A DNA stretch of 64,000 nt, taken from assembly GCA_949316235.1 (NCBI GenBank), contig OX438744.1:25035578-25099577 (forward strand), read 5' to 3'. Position numbers and translations under genes: made by a program. The DNA is from Oegoconia quadripuncta (Eukaryota > Arthropoda > Insecta > Lepidoptera > Autostichidae). Under the pieces are notes generated by a model. The model ran no database searches, was not told the origin of the DNA, and saw only the letters and a list, made by a program, of their open reading frames with translations. Shown piece by piece: positions 11,016-21,960 of the stretch. How positions within the stretch are numbered: position 1 is the stretch's first letter; the number at the start of each line of letters is the position of its first letter.

Positions 11016-11161
11016 CTCCTCATGGCTTCCAGCTCTGTTCTTCGCTGTTGCTCTTTCAGGTCAGCCTCCCTGGAAAGCTTCTCGGCCAGCCTCCGCCTCT
11101 CCAGCTGTCTCACCGTGGACTGGAATGTGAACCTCTTCCCGCGACCGGCCGGTGTATTACG
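11016..11161 (-). CDS. Coding exon A of an unidentified host gene (coiled-coil part)
   Basis: Internal exon of 146 bp on the minus strand. The acceptor reads tctccattgcag just before the exon at 11161, and the donor AG|GTATGA follows 11016. It enters in phase 0 and leaves in phase 2. The product starts RNTPAGRGKRFTFQSTV and continues into a long charged helix with RQLERRRLAEKLSREADL, ending ELEAMR. The heptad-like Leu spacing with dense Arg, Lys and Glu indicates a coiled coil. The reading frame stays open a little upstream of the acceptor, but the splice site and loss of coding character mark the boundary. It joins exon B in phase to give ...EAMRRVEEEFQRK. The nucleotides are clearly richer in G and C than the surrounding intron. 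The function is not recognised; upstream coding exons must exist to the right but were not found. The donor GTATGA is the weakest of the four. Confidence 0.8.
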
Positions 11162-11931
11162 CTGCAATGGAGATATTTTGGTCAAATTGTGTCACATACA
11201 AAATTTAAAACCGAATTAAGTAGAAGCCAATTCAAGGGTCCAGTTCTGTATCTCACGAGTGCATTATCAGATCTACAAAACAACGGAATGTGGTAGGTAG
11301 AGTTTGTCGCGGTTCTGCGAACGCTCAGCTGCTGGAGTTACTATGTAGGAATTGGGCGCCGTAGAGAGGATGAGGTTCAGGGTCGTAGATTTCAGGCCCC
11401 TACCAGGACTGCAGCCACTGATGAACGGTGAATAAGGTGAAGGACAGGAGGAAGGAAAAGGCACTTGAAAAACTTAATACTGTTATAATAAATTAAAGAA
11501 ATAAAGAAAGAATGGAAAGAATAGTTTAGTTCGCAAGCTGCGTCCAGACTGATTAGTTTTTGAAAATAATTTAGAATTCCGAATTTTGAATAATGTTCCA
11601 AAAAAGAAAACGCCAAAGAGATTGCCGAAAAGAAGACGGAATTTAGAAGAGGTTGTACACCTCGTTACAAGTTCTTTTGAAATAAAAAGGATAATTCAAA
11701 TCGTTTCACAATCAGCCACCGAATACTGATGAACTTCCCCCATACATTTCCAGAGTCACCGGTTGTAAGCGGCCTGCATCCAGCTGCTTCCCGGGACCTT
11801 TATCAGGTCATCTGTCGATCTTTTTGGGTGGGCGCCCTACGCGTCGCTTGCCGAAGTGTGAAACCCGCTCTAGAACTTTTATGCCCAATGGCCTGTAGCG
11901 TCTTGGCCGCTAACATTTATACCGCGCCTAA

Positions 11932-12531
11932 AGGAGGCCCTACACGGTAATGCGGCATGTCATGCGTTACGTGGTGTCATGCATGCATGACCGTTTAAGT
12001 GTATTGATTGATGTGAATGACATGCAAACTACGTGCTGGCAATGATTGATAAATTTTTATATTTTTCATCCTGCAAACTATGATTGACATGCACGCATGA
12101 TCGTATAGATCGGGGCATGTCATGCAACAGCTAGTCTGTTTACATCGCGGCCGAATAATCACCTACCTTCCCCTTAATGTTCCTTATCTGTGACCTATTC
12201 TAGATCACAGAGAAAGAAAAAACTAGCGTTTTATCTAGGCGGCGTCAACGATGGACAGCGCCTCGACTGTTTTGACCACCGTCTAGTTTTCTTTTTTTAC
12301 GAAGTGAACTAATAGTAATTATAAGAAAGAATAAATCTGCATCTGACAATTCCACACAATATTCCATATTAACGGGAAGTAGCGAGCGACGCTGTGTACT
12401 GAACACTGTACAGGCTGGACTGGCTTAAAAATGAATGATTGGATTTTTATAGGATAATTGGATAGGTCCACCATGCAGCATGACAATTCACGTAAACGCA
12501 TGTCATGCCGCATTACCGTGTAGGGGCACCT
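11932..12531. mobile_element. PIF/Harbinger-like MITE, 600 bp
   Basis: Ends AGGAGGCCCTACACGGTAAT and inverse ending AGGGGCACCT, with about 38 bp of arm similarity, flanked by TAA at 11929-11931 and 12532-12534. The sequence next to the ends is rich in CATGTCATGC strings. No transposase. Confidence 0.72.
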
Positions 12532-12534
12532 TAA

Positions 12535-13990
12535 GGAAACTCTTTGGTCGGGCTCTCGGAATTCAAATAAATTCAGACAGACGTCATGAGCAATATTTTA
12601 ATGTACGATTTTCCTAGTTAATTTTTTAGGTAATTAATTGCTTGAATGTTTGGTGGTGTACCGTTGATGTGGAGAGCTGAATACACAGATATTATTAAGA
12701 AGAGTTTGGTTGTGTCATTCCTCGAAGAATCCCCGCAACCAAAACTCCTTCAGGCCTATTGCCATCATCCATCCAGGGTTGTGTTTTGTTCATTGTTGTG
12801 CAGAATATTTTGTGTTTATCTCTGTTAATGGAATATCTTAGTGAAGGTAAATGTCGTAAAATTCTTCGTAGACGTGCGGGTAACGTTTGCGACTAAATTC
12901 TAAGGCACTGAATATACGCCAATTTTAAAGTCCGGAGATTTAAGGCGTGGGAGAGGATAGCAACCCCCACCCGTCGTCTACGAGCTTGCATTGTCCCGTT
13001 TTTATAGGTCAACAAAGCATTAGCTGAAAATCTTAACACAATTGAGCCCACATCAGCGGTGATCTCACCAAATTACCATAACGTTAACTCTACGCTAATC
13101 GCACGCGCATTACCTCGCCCACAAAATACTAAACCATTTAATCGCTTTGCTATCGCAGCATCGCGGTTCGCACGCTCTGAATGGCATAGTGTGGTCGCCG
13201 ACAAAAGAAATGGTGAAGCCTTTTACTCTCGACGCGTGATGGCCTGTTTGCAAGTCGGGTGTGAAATGTGAATGATGTAGGTACCTATTTTAAGTCCTCA
13301 TTCAGGGTACCGTTTTTAGAGAACGCGAAATTACATTTGGAATTCAAATTCTTCAAAGCAGTGTATCAAAGTTCAAGATTTTGAGAATGATTGCAACAGG
13401 TCTTGGTAGAATTTTTCTCCATTGCGAGCGAAATTATGAGTCTACACTCAATTTGCGTACCTGTTAATCTCGCGTTCTTACCTATTTTACAATACAAAAC
13501 ACCTTTTGCTTAATTCACTCTCTTAAGGTTGTTCATACATGCTCGTGCGTTTGATGTACTTTTGACTTGGCGTTTTAAGACGTCCCCGATTTGATCATGG
13601 CACGTTTGACGTGGTCTTCCCCTATCTCGTACCTACCTACCTGTATCGACTCGTATACCTTTTTCGTTAGTCTTTTTTTATCAAACCGTGGTCATTGAGA
13701 ATATCCCACATAACCTAGTTTTCGTTCTTTACATCACAACGCTTCGTAGGAAGCACACCTATCGTACCATATCTATGAGCGTAGATAGACGTGCAGGATG
13801 TTATGTTCGCTAATTTATATAGATCGTAATCTGGTGCATCCTTTTTGCGCAACGCGACCTCTATGCGGTTCGAAACGGGTTTTGTTATACAATAGAAATT
13901 GCATCTATTTTTGAAGCAAACAATTTTTGTGATGTTTAATTCTGTCGCTTTGTCCTGGCATCAAAATATTTATTAAACCATTTGATTAAT
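12535..13990. other. Unannotated stretch
   Basis: No gene, RNA or repeat that I can support. Open frames here are short and lack splice sites with coding character. Confidence 0.5.
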
Positions 13991-13994
13991 ATTA

Positions 13995-14200
13995 GGTCTT
14001 TACCTATGAAATTGGAGATTTTTTTCTTCGTAAATCATAAGCGTACCAACTCCTACGATTCTATATCTATTTCCAAATTATTTTTATTTGGAAAATAGAA
14101 CATATTTTCAAGTTTCACATGAAATATTTTATAATGTCTGAGCTAAATTACATAATAAAAAAAACTTGAACACAGCTCTTTTCATGAGCTAGATTTTCTT
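13995..14200 (-). mobile_element. Truncated mariner-derived MITE
   Basis: Begins after TA with GGTCTTTACCTATGAAATTG, the end of the 9605 mariner, then follows the reverse complement of the 45452 MITE for about 170 bp (TTGGAGATTTTTTTCTTCG, then TTCAAGTTTCACA). Similarity fades near the hairpin at 14201 and the second end is missing. Confidence 0.75.
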
Positions 14201-14273
14201 AGATAGCAAGTATATAAGTCGGTTCTGAATATATGTCTAGTATATTCAGAACCGACTTATATACTTGCTATCT
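14201..14273. repeat. Perfect 33-bp inverted repeat with 7-base loop
   Basis: Arm agatagcaagtatataagtc plus 13 more bases, loop tgtctag, then the exact reverse complement. It would form a 33-bp stem without mismatches. It sits between the truncated MITE (13995) and a SINE (14361). Confidence 0.9.
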
Positions 14274-14360
14274 TATAGGTATATTAGAGATGTAATTTTG
14301 AATAACTAAGCCTAAAAAAATGATAGCTTAGTTTAGATTATATATATACGATAGATATAC

Positions 14361-14676
14361 GACGACCTGTTTGGTGTAGTGGTTAGCAACTCTGACCACT
14401 ATATCAAAAGGTTGCGGGTTCGAATCCCGCTAGGGCATATGTTTGTGTGATGAATACGGGCATTATCTTCGTTTCGACTTCGACTATTCGTATTCATCAA
14501 ATACGAACATGTGTACCCGAGTTATGGATGTTTTCATTTATAATAAGTATTTATTTACCAAAAAAAATGTATTTATGTAGTATATCAACCATCTGGTATC
14601 CGCAACACAAGCCTATAGTTGCTTACTGTGGAACTAGATGGCGCTGTGTGTATGTCTAAGGATATTTATTTATTTA
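14361..14676 (+). mobile_element. tRNA-headed SINE, family A
   Basis: The best preserved copy: A box TGGTGTAGTGGTTAGC, B box GGGTTCGAATCCCGC, a body with ACCATCTGGTATCCGCAAC, the terminus AACTAGATGGCGCTGTGTG and tail ATTTATTTATTTAAG. It has about 30 additional bases near 14470-14500 (GACTTCGACTATTCG) not seen in the other copies. Confidence 0.87.
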
Positions 14677-15254
14677 AGATTTTTTTAGAAAACCCTATTA
14701 TTAATTTGTATATTAATAACAATGAATACTAACTGATATTTAATTAGGTAAACTTTTGTTAAACACAGTTAACTTATTGATGGATAAAAAACTAAGCATG
14801 TTATAGTTAGGCATTTTAGTTGAAAATGTCGTCTATGTCGAATAACTTTGTAAATATAAAATTGTAAATTTTATAAAGTACAATAAAGCGTTTACAAACA
14901 AAAAATGAGAACTAATATTTTGTAACGATAATTTCCCTAAATGTTTTGAATTAAAAGAAATACCCATAAAATCGTTTATTGCCCGTGGTCCGATCGCCGA
15001 GTTCTACTGGTCGATCCATGGGCGATTGTTTTTGCCTGTGGTTCTATCAATCGGACCACGGGCAAATCAAATTGCCCGTAATCCTATCGGTAGTACTAAG
15101 GGCAACTTCGTTTACCCGTAGTTCTATTGAAGTGTGTAAATTCTCTTTGTATGTAAACTTCATGCAGAAAAATTATTTAAAATTAAAAATATATCCTAAT
15201 TTATTTGAATTTGTATTACTAAATATATTTTATCCTAGACCGTTTTGCACCTCG

Positions 15255-16030
15255 TTTGCACAATGAATGTCGATTTAGGTACTGATATTTGTTTCATTAA
15301 TAGAAAAGGTGGTACAATAATTTTATTTGGCGATTAATAAGTACTGGATTATAAAATGGAGAAAACCTACATAACTTTATTTAATCTCATCAGATTGGAA
15401 ATGCCGCATTTTGAACCCCTAAAAATACATTGCGACTATGAGATGGCGACAATAAAAGCCATTTCCGAAGTTTTTCGCGAATCAAAAATTATAGGATGTT
15501 ATTATCACTGGACTCGAGCAATTTGTCGAAAAGCTAAATCATTAAAAGTATCAAAAAGTAAACCTCAAAAACGAATAATTTCATTAACAGCAGCCTTGCC
15601 ATTGTTACCATCTGAGCATATTTCAGAAGGTTGAAACTATATAAAACAAGAAAGCGAAACTACTGAAATTGAAAAATTTGTGGATTATATAGACAGATAT
15701 TGGTTTAAACAAAACATAGTCAGATTTATAAGTGTTTTCGGTCAACGGCCAAGGCATGGAACTCCCTTCCGGCGTCAGTCTTTCCTGAATCCTACAACCT
15801 TGGGATCTTCAAGAGCAGAGTGAAGAGGCATTTACTGAGATCGCGTGCTTCATCTCCGACCACATCGTCACTTTCCATCAGGTGAGATTGTGGTCAAACG
15901 CGTATCCAGTCAATCATAAAAAAAAAAAAAAAAAAAAACGTCATCGGACGAATAACGTTAGCGAAGGATGGCACGCAAAATTAAATAAATCAGTTAATAA
16001 AAATACAATTAACTACATTCCAACGGTTTC
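15255..16030 (+). pseudogene. Broken FLYWCH-MULE transposase
   Basis: A partial FLYWCH-like start (TDICFINRKGGTIILFGD) is joined by an internal deletion to a MULE transposase core at 15356. The core shows HCDYEMATIKAISEVFRES, matching the family's second catalytic Asp block, and the zinc-type GCYYHWTRAI motif. A TGA interrupts after HISEG at 15632, where a Trp codon is likely ancestral, and the frame continues to VRFISVFG near 15741. There a poly(A) LINE fragment is inserted. On its far side the frame resumes with HRTNNVSEGWHAKLN, the catalytic Glu block of the family. The first Asp block is missing. Confidence 0.75.
15742..15936 (+). mobile_element. LINE 3' fragment inserted in the MULE
   Basis: About 195 bp almost identical to 6220-6403: the coding text AKAWNSLPASVFPESYNLG can be read, followed by KSRVKRHLLRSRASS and a stretch of about 20 A. 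It splits the MULE transposase gene between VRFISVFG and HRTNNVSEG. The 5' truncation and poly(A) tail are typical of target-primed reverse transcription. Confidence 0.85.
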
Positions 16031-16070
16031 TGACAATTTTACAAAAATACGACATAGAGGCAATTACAAA

Positions 16071-16236
16071 CAGTCGTCTCTTCCGTAGTTCAATTGGATG
16101 TCCCATGTCCCATAGAAAAACGATAGTGAATTAAAAACTATTATCGGTGGTCCCATAAGCAAATGGGTCTACGGTTAAATTATTTTTTCCATCGTCCCGT
16201 CAATGGGACATCCAATTGAACTACGGAAGACGACTG
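16071..16236. mobile_element. Foldback MITE with 8-bp TSD, hAT-like
   Basis: A 166-bp near-palindrome with ends cagtcgtctcttccgtag and its inverse ending acgactg, flanked by the perfect direct repeat ATTACAAA at 16063-16070 and 16237-16244. CAG...CTG ends and an 8-bp duplication suggest a hAT-type MITE. It interrupts the MULE. Confidence 0.75.
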
Positions 16237-16354
16237 ATTACAAATATAAAATATGATATCAAAATGATAATTTTATTATGCAAATACAACTAGAGTTGCT
16301 GAATACCCACATCAATATTGGACATGCATTGGACAAGCTATGTTATTAAACGAT

Positions 16355-16500
16355 ACTAGTGTCGATTCGGTTGTACGCAAACTAAACTAAAACCATTTTT
16401 AAAGTATGTCTGTCTTTTTCCCTCTGGAACAATATAATGTGACAGCACCAGTCTAAATCTGGTTTTAGTTTAGTTCGTGTGCAACCGAATCGACACCAGT
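16355..16500. mobile_element. Second foldback MITE inside the MULE
   Basis: The inverted arms actagtgtcgattcggttg and its near reverse complement ending cgacaccagt enclose about 60 bases. Arm similarity runs for about 40 bp (through AAACTAAACTAAAACC). No clear target duplication was found. Confidence 0.65.
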
Positions 16501-16918
16501 GTTTTGATATTATAAAGCATAATATTTTTAGTTCAATGTAGTTTTAAGAAACAAAATATTTTTTTAGATCGTCTTTTAAAAAGTTTTCAATTAATTTTAT
16601 TCATATAATTAAGTATTTTTTACTTTCTAAATAATGTTAATAGTAGTACCATGGGTAAAAATATTTATCTTGGTACTACTATTCCAGTAGATCCAGTACC
16701 AATACAATTTTATATTTTTATAATGAGGGTCCGATTGATAGAACCACAGGCAAAAAAATTACCCATGGATCGATCAGTAGAACTCGGCGATCGGACCACG
16801 GGCACTAAACGCATAAAATGAGCATTTTTTTATTAAACACATTTTTCAACTTTAACTTATTTGGAAAAAAAAAATTCTCAAAAATGCTTACTTTTAGCAA
16901 TTGTTACTATATTGTTAT

Positions 16919-17195
16919 TGTTTGGTGTAGTGGTTAAAAATTCTGACTGCTATACCAAAAGGTCGCGGGTTCGATTCCCGCTAGGGGCATATGTTTGTAT
17001 GATGAATGTGTTCAAAGACATGTGTTCCCGAGTTATGCATGTTTTTCATTTATTTATGTATTTATTTACAAAAAAAATGTATTTGTGTAGTTTATCAACC
17101 ATCGGTATCCATAATACAAGTCTAGTTGCTTAGCGTGGAACTAGATGGCGTTGTGTGTATGTCCAAGGATATTTATTTATTTTTTATTTATTAAA
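16919..17195 (+). mobile_element. tRNA-headed SINE, family A
   Basis: Head TTTGGTGTAGTGGTTAAAAA, B box GGGTTCGATTCCCGC, end AACTAGATGGCGTTGTGTG and (ATTT)n tail. It sits about 100 bp right of the MULE. Confidence 0.85.
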
Positions 17196-17427
17196 TGGTT
17201 GTAGAATACAAGCAGAATCATTATTTCCCTTGTGAGAGGTGTACGAACTAGGAATATACCTGTTTGTTGTTTTTTTCAATGCGCTATGTTCTTCTTAAAG
17301 GACACATTACCTTATTTTTAACTATAAGAACTTACTATTTTTAACTCGAGTAGGTAACCTATCCCGAAGGAAGTAAAAGGGGGATAATAATATTTCAATT
17401 TGTATTAATGTTATAATTTTCTACTGT

Positions 17428-17509
17428 GAAATTGTACCAATATGGAATTGTACCAATGTGGAATTGTACGAATGAGGAATTGTACAAATACGGAAATTGT
17501 ACCAATGTG
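17428..17509. repeat. 16-bp tandem repeat, 5 units
   Basis: Degenerate units of GGAATTGTACCAATGT. Confidence 0.8.
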
Positions 17510-17957
17510 GCGGAAGGCGCGCAAAGATATTTATTATTATTTATTTACTATTTACAATTATTAAATGTTTCAAGAAAATCGCGGTTATGCGTTTTTCTGA
17601 GGTCTAAACGTATTTTCCCTGGGCTAGTAGGTAATCATGAATGACCTTTATCCATCGAGCATTGCTCGAACCACTACTCTGATATTCTATTGGTTTAGTT
17701 CATAATTTCCGATGTTGGCACACAAGCGTGCCCCAAGCAAATGTTTGCTGATATGTGTTTGATTTCGAACCAAACATCACGATGAGCATCCAATCGTTTG
17801 TTCAGGTCACTCGACAGAACGCTTTATTTGTATATTGAACACTTCGAGTGGTGGAGGAATGGGGCTGACTCGTTGTCTTGGAAGTTATGTCTGGGCATGG
17901 GGAGTACGTAGGTGTAATACATAACATACTACTCGTAGCTTTCCGCTTTGCCTGCAT

Positions 17958-18170
17958 TGAATAAATAAATAAATAAATGTATCTTTATTTGTTCTACACA
18001 AACTCACGCTATAGCGAAATGTATAACAGTGTTACTTAAGTCTACTCACCAGACTGATGCCTAAAATAGGCGGTAGCCTGTGCTTTAGGACGCCAGTACC
18101 CCAGATGTACTTCCCGGATGTACAGCTCAGACAGCGAGAAAATGTTATAAGGTAAGGCACAATGAGTTAG
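17958..18170 (-). mobile_element. LINE 3' end with (ATTT)n tail
   Basis: AAATAAATAAATGTATCTTT at left (the tail), then a body with CAGTACCCCAGATGTACTTC. Orientation is inferred from the tail; the clade is unknown. Confidence 0.5.
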
Positions 18171-18539
18171 TTACATTTAACGAAAAAAACAAGAATAATC
18201 TTAACTAGAAAAATTTAAAAGTTATAACTAGGTAGTTATTGATAATATCAGGATGTGTGTGTGTGTGAGTGTGTGTGAATAACTTTATCGCGTAAATTTG
18301 TTTATCCCGCGGGAACTACTCACTTTATCGGAATAAAAAATATCCTATGTCTTAATACCGCCCGCGACCCGTGCACCCACTGGCTTCACCCACCGGTGGG
18401 TGTAGGGGTAATTCCTGTTTACCCGTGTACCCACTGCGATATGGTTGGATTTAATTATCGATGAAAAAAATAAAATAATAATACGATAAGTTCGATGTTA
18501 AAGAGAAAAATAATACAAAAAGTTTTAAACCTCGTTATA

Positions 18540-19601
18540 CAGGGCGTCCCACGGCTATGCCACATGGAGGGAAAGTACCTTGAATTTTGTAGATGGAACA
18601 TTTTACTGGAAGAAGACATTATTTTAATTTAAAAAACAATTTAAACTGCATTCATAGATTTTTAAATAAGTACATGGTTGAACCGGGAATCGAACCCTTT
18701 ATTTATAAAAAAAAATTTACCATGTAGCTTTATCATACCGATCGAAAGGCTTCATCATAAGGATTATTTTTTGCAAAATAACATAGTGTCAGAAATAAAA
18801 GGAAGACCATGAATTTTATAATTTTTAATACAAAATTAATCAATTTATCAAATGCTCAAAATGAGTCCCATCCTGTTCAATACAAAGTCGCACTCTTTTG
18901 ATTATTTCGCTCCCTGTCGATTTTTTTATATATTTTTTTATATTATTTTGATACGCCATGGTTATTGCAACAAATTCACAATACAATGCAAAAAATTTTA
19001 AAATGACAATCACAGAAACAAAATAATAAAAGTTTGAAAATGGAACAGATTTTTGAATTATTTTTTTATAATCAGCCAGCCGCATTGCGATGGAGAAAAT
19101 CATTTACGCGTCTTTCGGCAGATTCAGGATACGGCATACAACCAGGTACCTACTTACTAATTACGTATCTCTTTATCATTTTATCATGAACTTAAATTAT
19201 AATAGGGAAATGATGCATACTTTTCGAGTGGGTAATTAGTATTAGTAATGATAATGTCAGTTGTATGTCCTTACGGCAATGTCAGCTTTTCATTTTTCTG
19301 AACAAAATTGCACATCTAATGTTAAAATTCATGGTCTTCCTTTTATTTCTGACACTATGTTATTTAGCAAAAAATAATCCTTATGATGAAGCCTTTCGAT
19401 CGGTATGATAAAGCTACATGGTAATTTTTTTTTTATAAATAAAGGGTTCGATTCCCGGTTCAACCATGTACTTATTTAAAAATCTATGAATGCAGTTTAA
19501 ATTGTTTTTTAAATTAAAATAATGTCTTCTTTCAGTAAAATATTCCATCTACAAAATTCAAGGTACTTTCCCTCCATGTGGCATAGCCGTGGGACGCCCT
19601 G
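18540..19601 (-). mobile_element. Deletion derivative of a DD41D-type Tc1/mariner element
   Basis: A 1,062-bp element with inverted repeats of about 277 bp (18540-18816 and 19325-19601), nearly identical between arms, beginning CAGGGCGTCCCACGG and flanked by TA. Only transposase scraps remain between the arms. The last 18 residues on the minus strand read RVRLCIEQDGTHFEHLIN, the conserved C-terminal motif of the two larger elements at 30724 and 59775 (ACITADGGHFENIIN and ACIRVEGRQFEHLL). Most of the gene has been deleted. Each arm contains a tRNA-like GGTTCGATTCCCGG string. Confidence 0.8.
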
Positions 19602-19801
19602 TATACTATTAGACCTATTTGTACATATCTCATTTGCTACTTTTACGTCATAAAACTTCAGAATAAAACAAAATACGATAAAATGGAATGTCATCTGGGA
19701 TGTCATCTATATTTATTGCTGCAACTGATAGTGGAGTGCAATATTTTGTATTTGAACTGCATAATGAGCACGGAAATAAAATTTATACATCGCAAATACA
19801 G

Positions 19802-19925
19802 GGTATACCAAATTTCATCCAAATCCGAACGGATTTCATCCGTTTCGCCGTGATTGACCAACAAACAAACAAACATCCAAACTTTCGCATTTATAATATT
19901 AGATTAGTTAGATTGAATAAATATT
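19802..19925 (+). mobile_element. Lepidopteran dispersed repeat fragment
   Basis: CCAAATTTCATCCAAATCCG, then AACAAACATCCAAACTTTCG and TTATAATATTAGATTAG. Confidence 0.6.
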
Positions 19926-19929
19926 GACT

Positions 19930-21140
19930 TTTTAAAATCTAAATATAAAATAGAGATGCTCTACTTTTCTTCCATAAAACAACCCAATTTGTAGGTTACT
20001 AATTTCTAATATTTGTCAATATCTGAAAACTTTTACGGGCTATCAGGTCTTATGAAAATATTAATAAATCAGAAAAAAGCCGTTACAAGTTACCGAAAAT
20101 ATTACTTTTGTTCATAATTTTGATGAAAAACGGTAACTTTGGTGCACATTGGCACTCTGCAGGATTTAACGTGGAATCAAGCAACAAGGTTACACTATCA
20201 CATCTTAACTAAATGTCCCATTATAGTTAAGTACACCAAATTAACTAGCAGTTAAACGTGCTCCGCAAAGTTACACGGTTATATTTTTAACTTCAAATAA
20301 GATTGTCATCTCAACTTAACAATGACAGGAGTCAAATCATCACGTACATCTAGATGGGGCATGGAGACACGCAAAATACATCACTGCTTGTAGCGGGATC
20401 GAGTAGCACGGTGATGTGAGATCAGAGCCGTGGGAGGAATACGGATTAAGAATGGATGAAAATTTACGCCCCTCTTTTAAAAGGCTCCCGAGGTGGTCCA
20501 TTGGAATTGCCAATCTTTACGTGACTGACGTATATTGATGGGACTAATTGATCCTTTACAGAGACGAAATCCCATGGAATTTGATGTTTTTGTCATCGAC
20601 TCGCTTGAAAGACATACGATAACGCACAAATAAGCCTTTTGTGTACAAGAAATAATATGATGTAATCATTGATGATGAATATATTAGAAAAACAAACCAA
20701 CTCACAAAATATTTTACTTAAGTACCTATGCATAAACAAAATTCTACAAAGTACAATATATCTATACGATGACTTTGGAGTTTTTTATTTTAAATTTAGC
20801 CCTTAAAATTTAAGGAACCGCCAAATTTGGAGCATAAGTTTCTACAACAATCAATACGTCAGTTGTTTCTTCAACGAATGGTTGTGACAGACCACAAAGA
20901 ATTCCATACACAAGCCAATTTTGCAAGGTTACCTAAACACTACACTAAAATGAAATCCTTTGAGGTTATGATTTCTAAGATAGATTTAGTAGCTCACTTT
21001 TACACTGACATACAATTTTGTAAATTTATGAAGTCTAAAACCAAAGTCAATAAATGTATCGAATGAATTAATAATTTAATCAAGGTAGGTAAACATTTTC
21101 TTTACGAAATAAATGAAAATTACATAACTTACCCAAATAA
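19930..21140. other. Unannotated stretch
   Basis: AT-rich with a somewhat GC-richer block at 20350-20530. No supported feature. Confidence 0.45.
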
Positions 21141-21232
21141 AATGGGGTTTCCGGGTCAGTACGCTTCCACCTTCGGCCTCATCTACACTTAACATCAGGT
21201 GTGATTAAGTGCTAACCCGTTTTGTATAAAAT
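21141..21232 (+). mobile_element. SINE family C 3' fragment
   Basis: Reads AATGGGGTTTCCGGGTCAGT to GTGCTAACCCGTTTTGTAT and an A-rich end; only the last 90 bp of the family. Confidence 0.75.
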
Positions 21233-21264
21233 AAAACTACTCAGGTCATGCTTTTTGTCTACTC

Positions 21265-21465
21265 GTAATAAAAGTTCAGTGGAAATCAGCGTTGTGGTAG
21301 GTATACATCTACGCTGCAACTCACGCTGAGTTGGAGACCTTTGCGGCGGTGTCAGCTGGGTGTAAAATTGTCTTCCCTTTTTCATTCCTGTTTGTGGCTA
21401 ACTGTTTATATCGTTTTTAAAGTAGCCAAAATAAAGCATTTCTAATTCTATTCTAAATTTATTTA
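21265..21465 (+). mobile_element. LINE 3' UTR fragment
   Basis: AGTTCAGTGGAAATCAGCGT and GAGTTGGAGACCTTTGCGG match the 29740-29810 segment. It ends AAATAAAGCATTTC with (TTCTA)n. Confidence 0.55.
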
Positions 21466-21879
21466 ACATCGTCCGCCGTACTCATTGCTCCGAGTTTCAA
21501 CGTTTCAATTTCTTTTACCGCCCCACCTTACGCCGGCCCTGTGAGGGCTGTATTATAAAAGCAAACTGTTAACGACTGTGTGAAGGGCAAAAATATAAAC
21601 ACCTACTTAGTAGAAGGTACAAACGTACATCAAAACAAAGAGTTTGTATAGTAGCGAAGGTTTCAATGCATGAAGTGTTTAGCATATTACCTGTAGTTTA
21701 GTGTCTGGTGTATGATTCGTATTATGGAGTGTTTCGTGAGAAAATTCGCATGCTATGAACAATTATTATTGCCGAGAATGGAACTTAGCTCGTTTAGTCA
21801 TCAATTGACGTTTACGGATGTCCGTGTTGAAGCAGTAGAGAATTTCGGATTTGTGTCCGAATGTGGTTCAGACGCTTTC

Positions 21880-21960
21880 TATTCATACGAGTACCTCCTA
21901 TTTTACTTATCCAATATGCTCTATTTCTTTACGGTAAAAAAACTCATCCGGTATTTCATG
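21880..21960 (-). repeat. Dispersed repeat (ATACCGGATGAGTTT)
   Basis: The minus strand carries ATACCGGATGAGTTTTTTTA. Plus-strand copies lie at 23253-23330 and 33495-33575 (ATACCGGATGAGTTTTCTTA). Confidence 0.6.

Larger units (their letters stand above)
14973..16811 (+). mobile_element. MULE (Phantom/FLYWCH type) DNA transposon with 8-bp TSD
   Basis: Long terminal inverted repeats of about 85 bp face each other: the left begins cgtttattgcccgtggtccg, and the right is its reverse complement with a few mismatches. The perfect 8-bp direct repeat CATAAAAT sits immediately outside at 14965-14972 and 16812-16819, the size expected for Mutator-like elements. The interior encodes remnants of a FLYWCH-MULE transposase and carries three further insertions: a LINE fragment (15742-15936), a foldback with its own 8-bp TSD (16071-16236) and another foldback (16355-16500). 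It cannot be active. Confidence 0.85.

Noticed and set aside
11273..11464. Possible extra minus-strand exon (text EIYDPEPHPLYGAQFLH) near 11400-11350
   Set aside because: The only donor would leave phase 1, which does not fit exon A (phase 0), and the frame stops soon after. Kept as a lead, not called.
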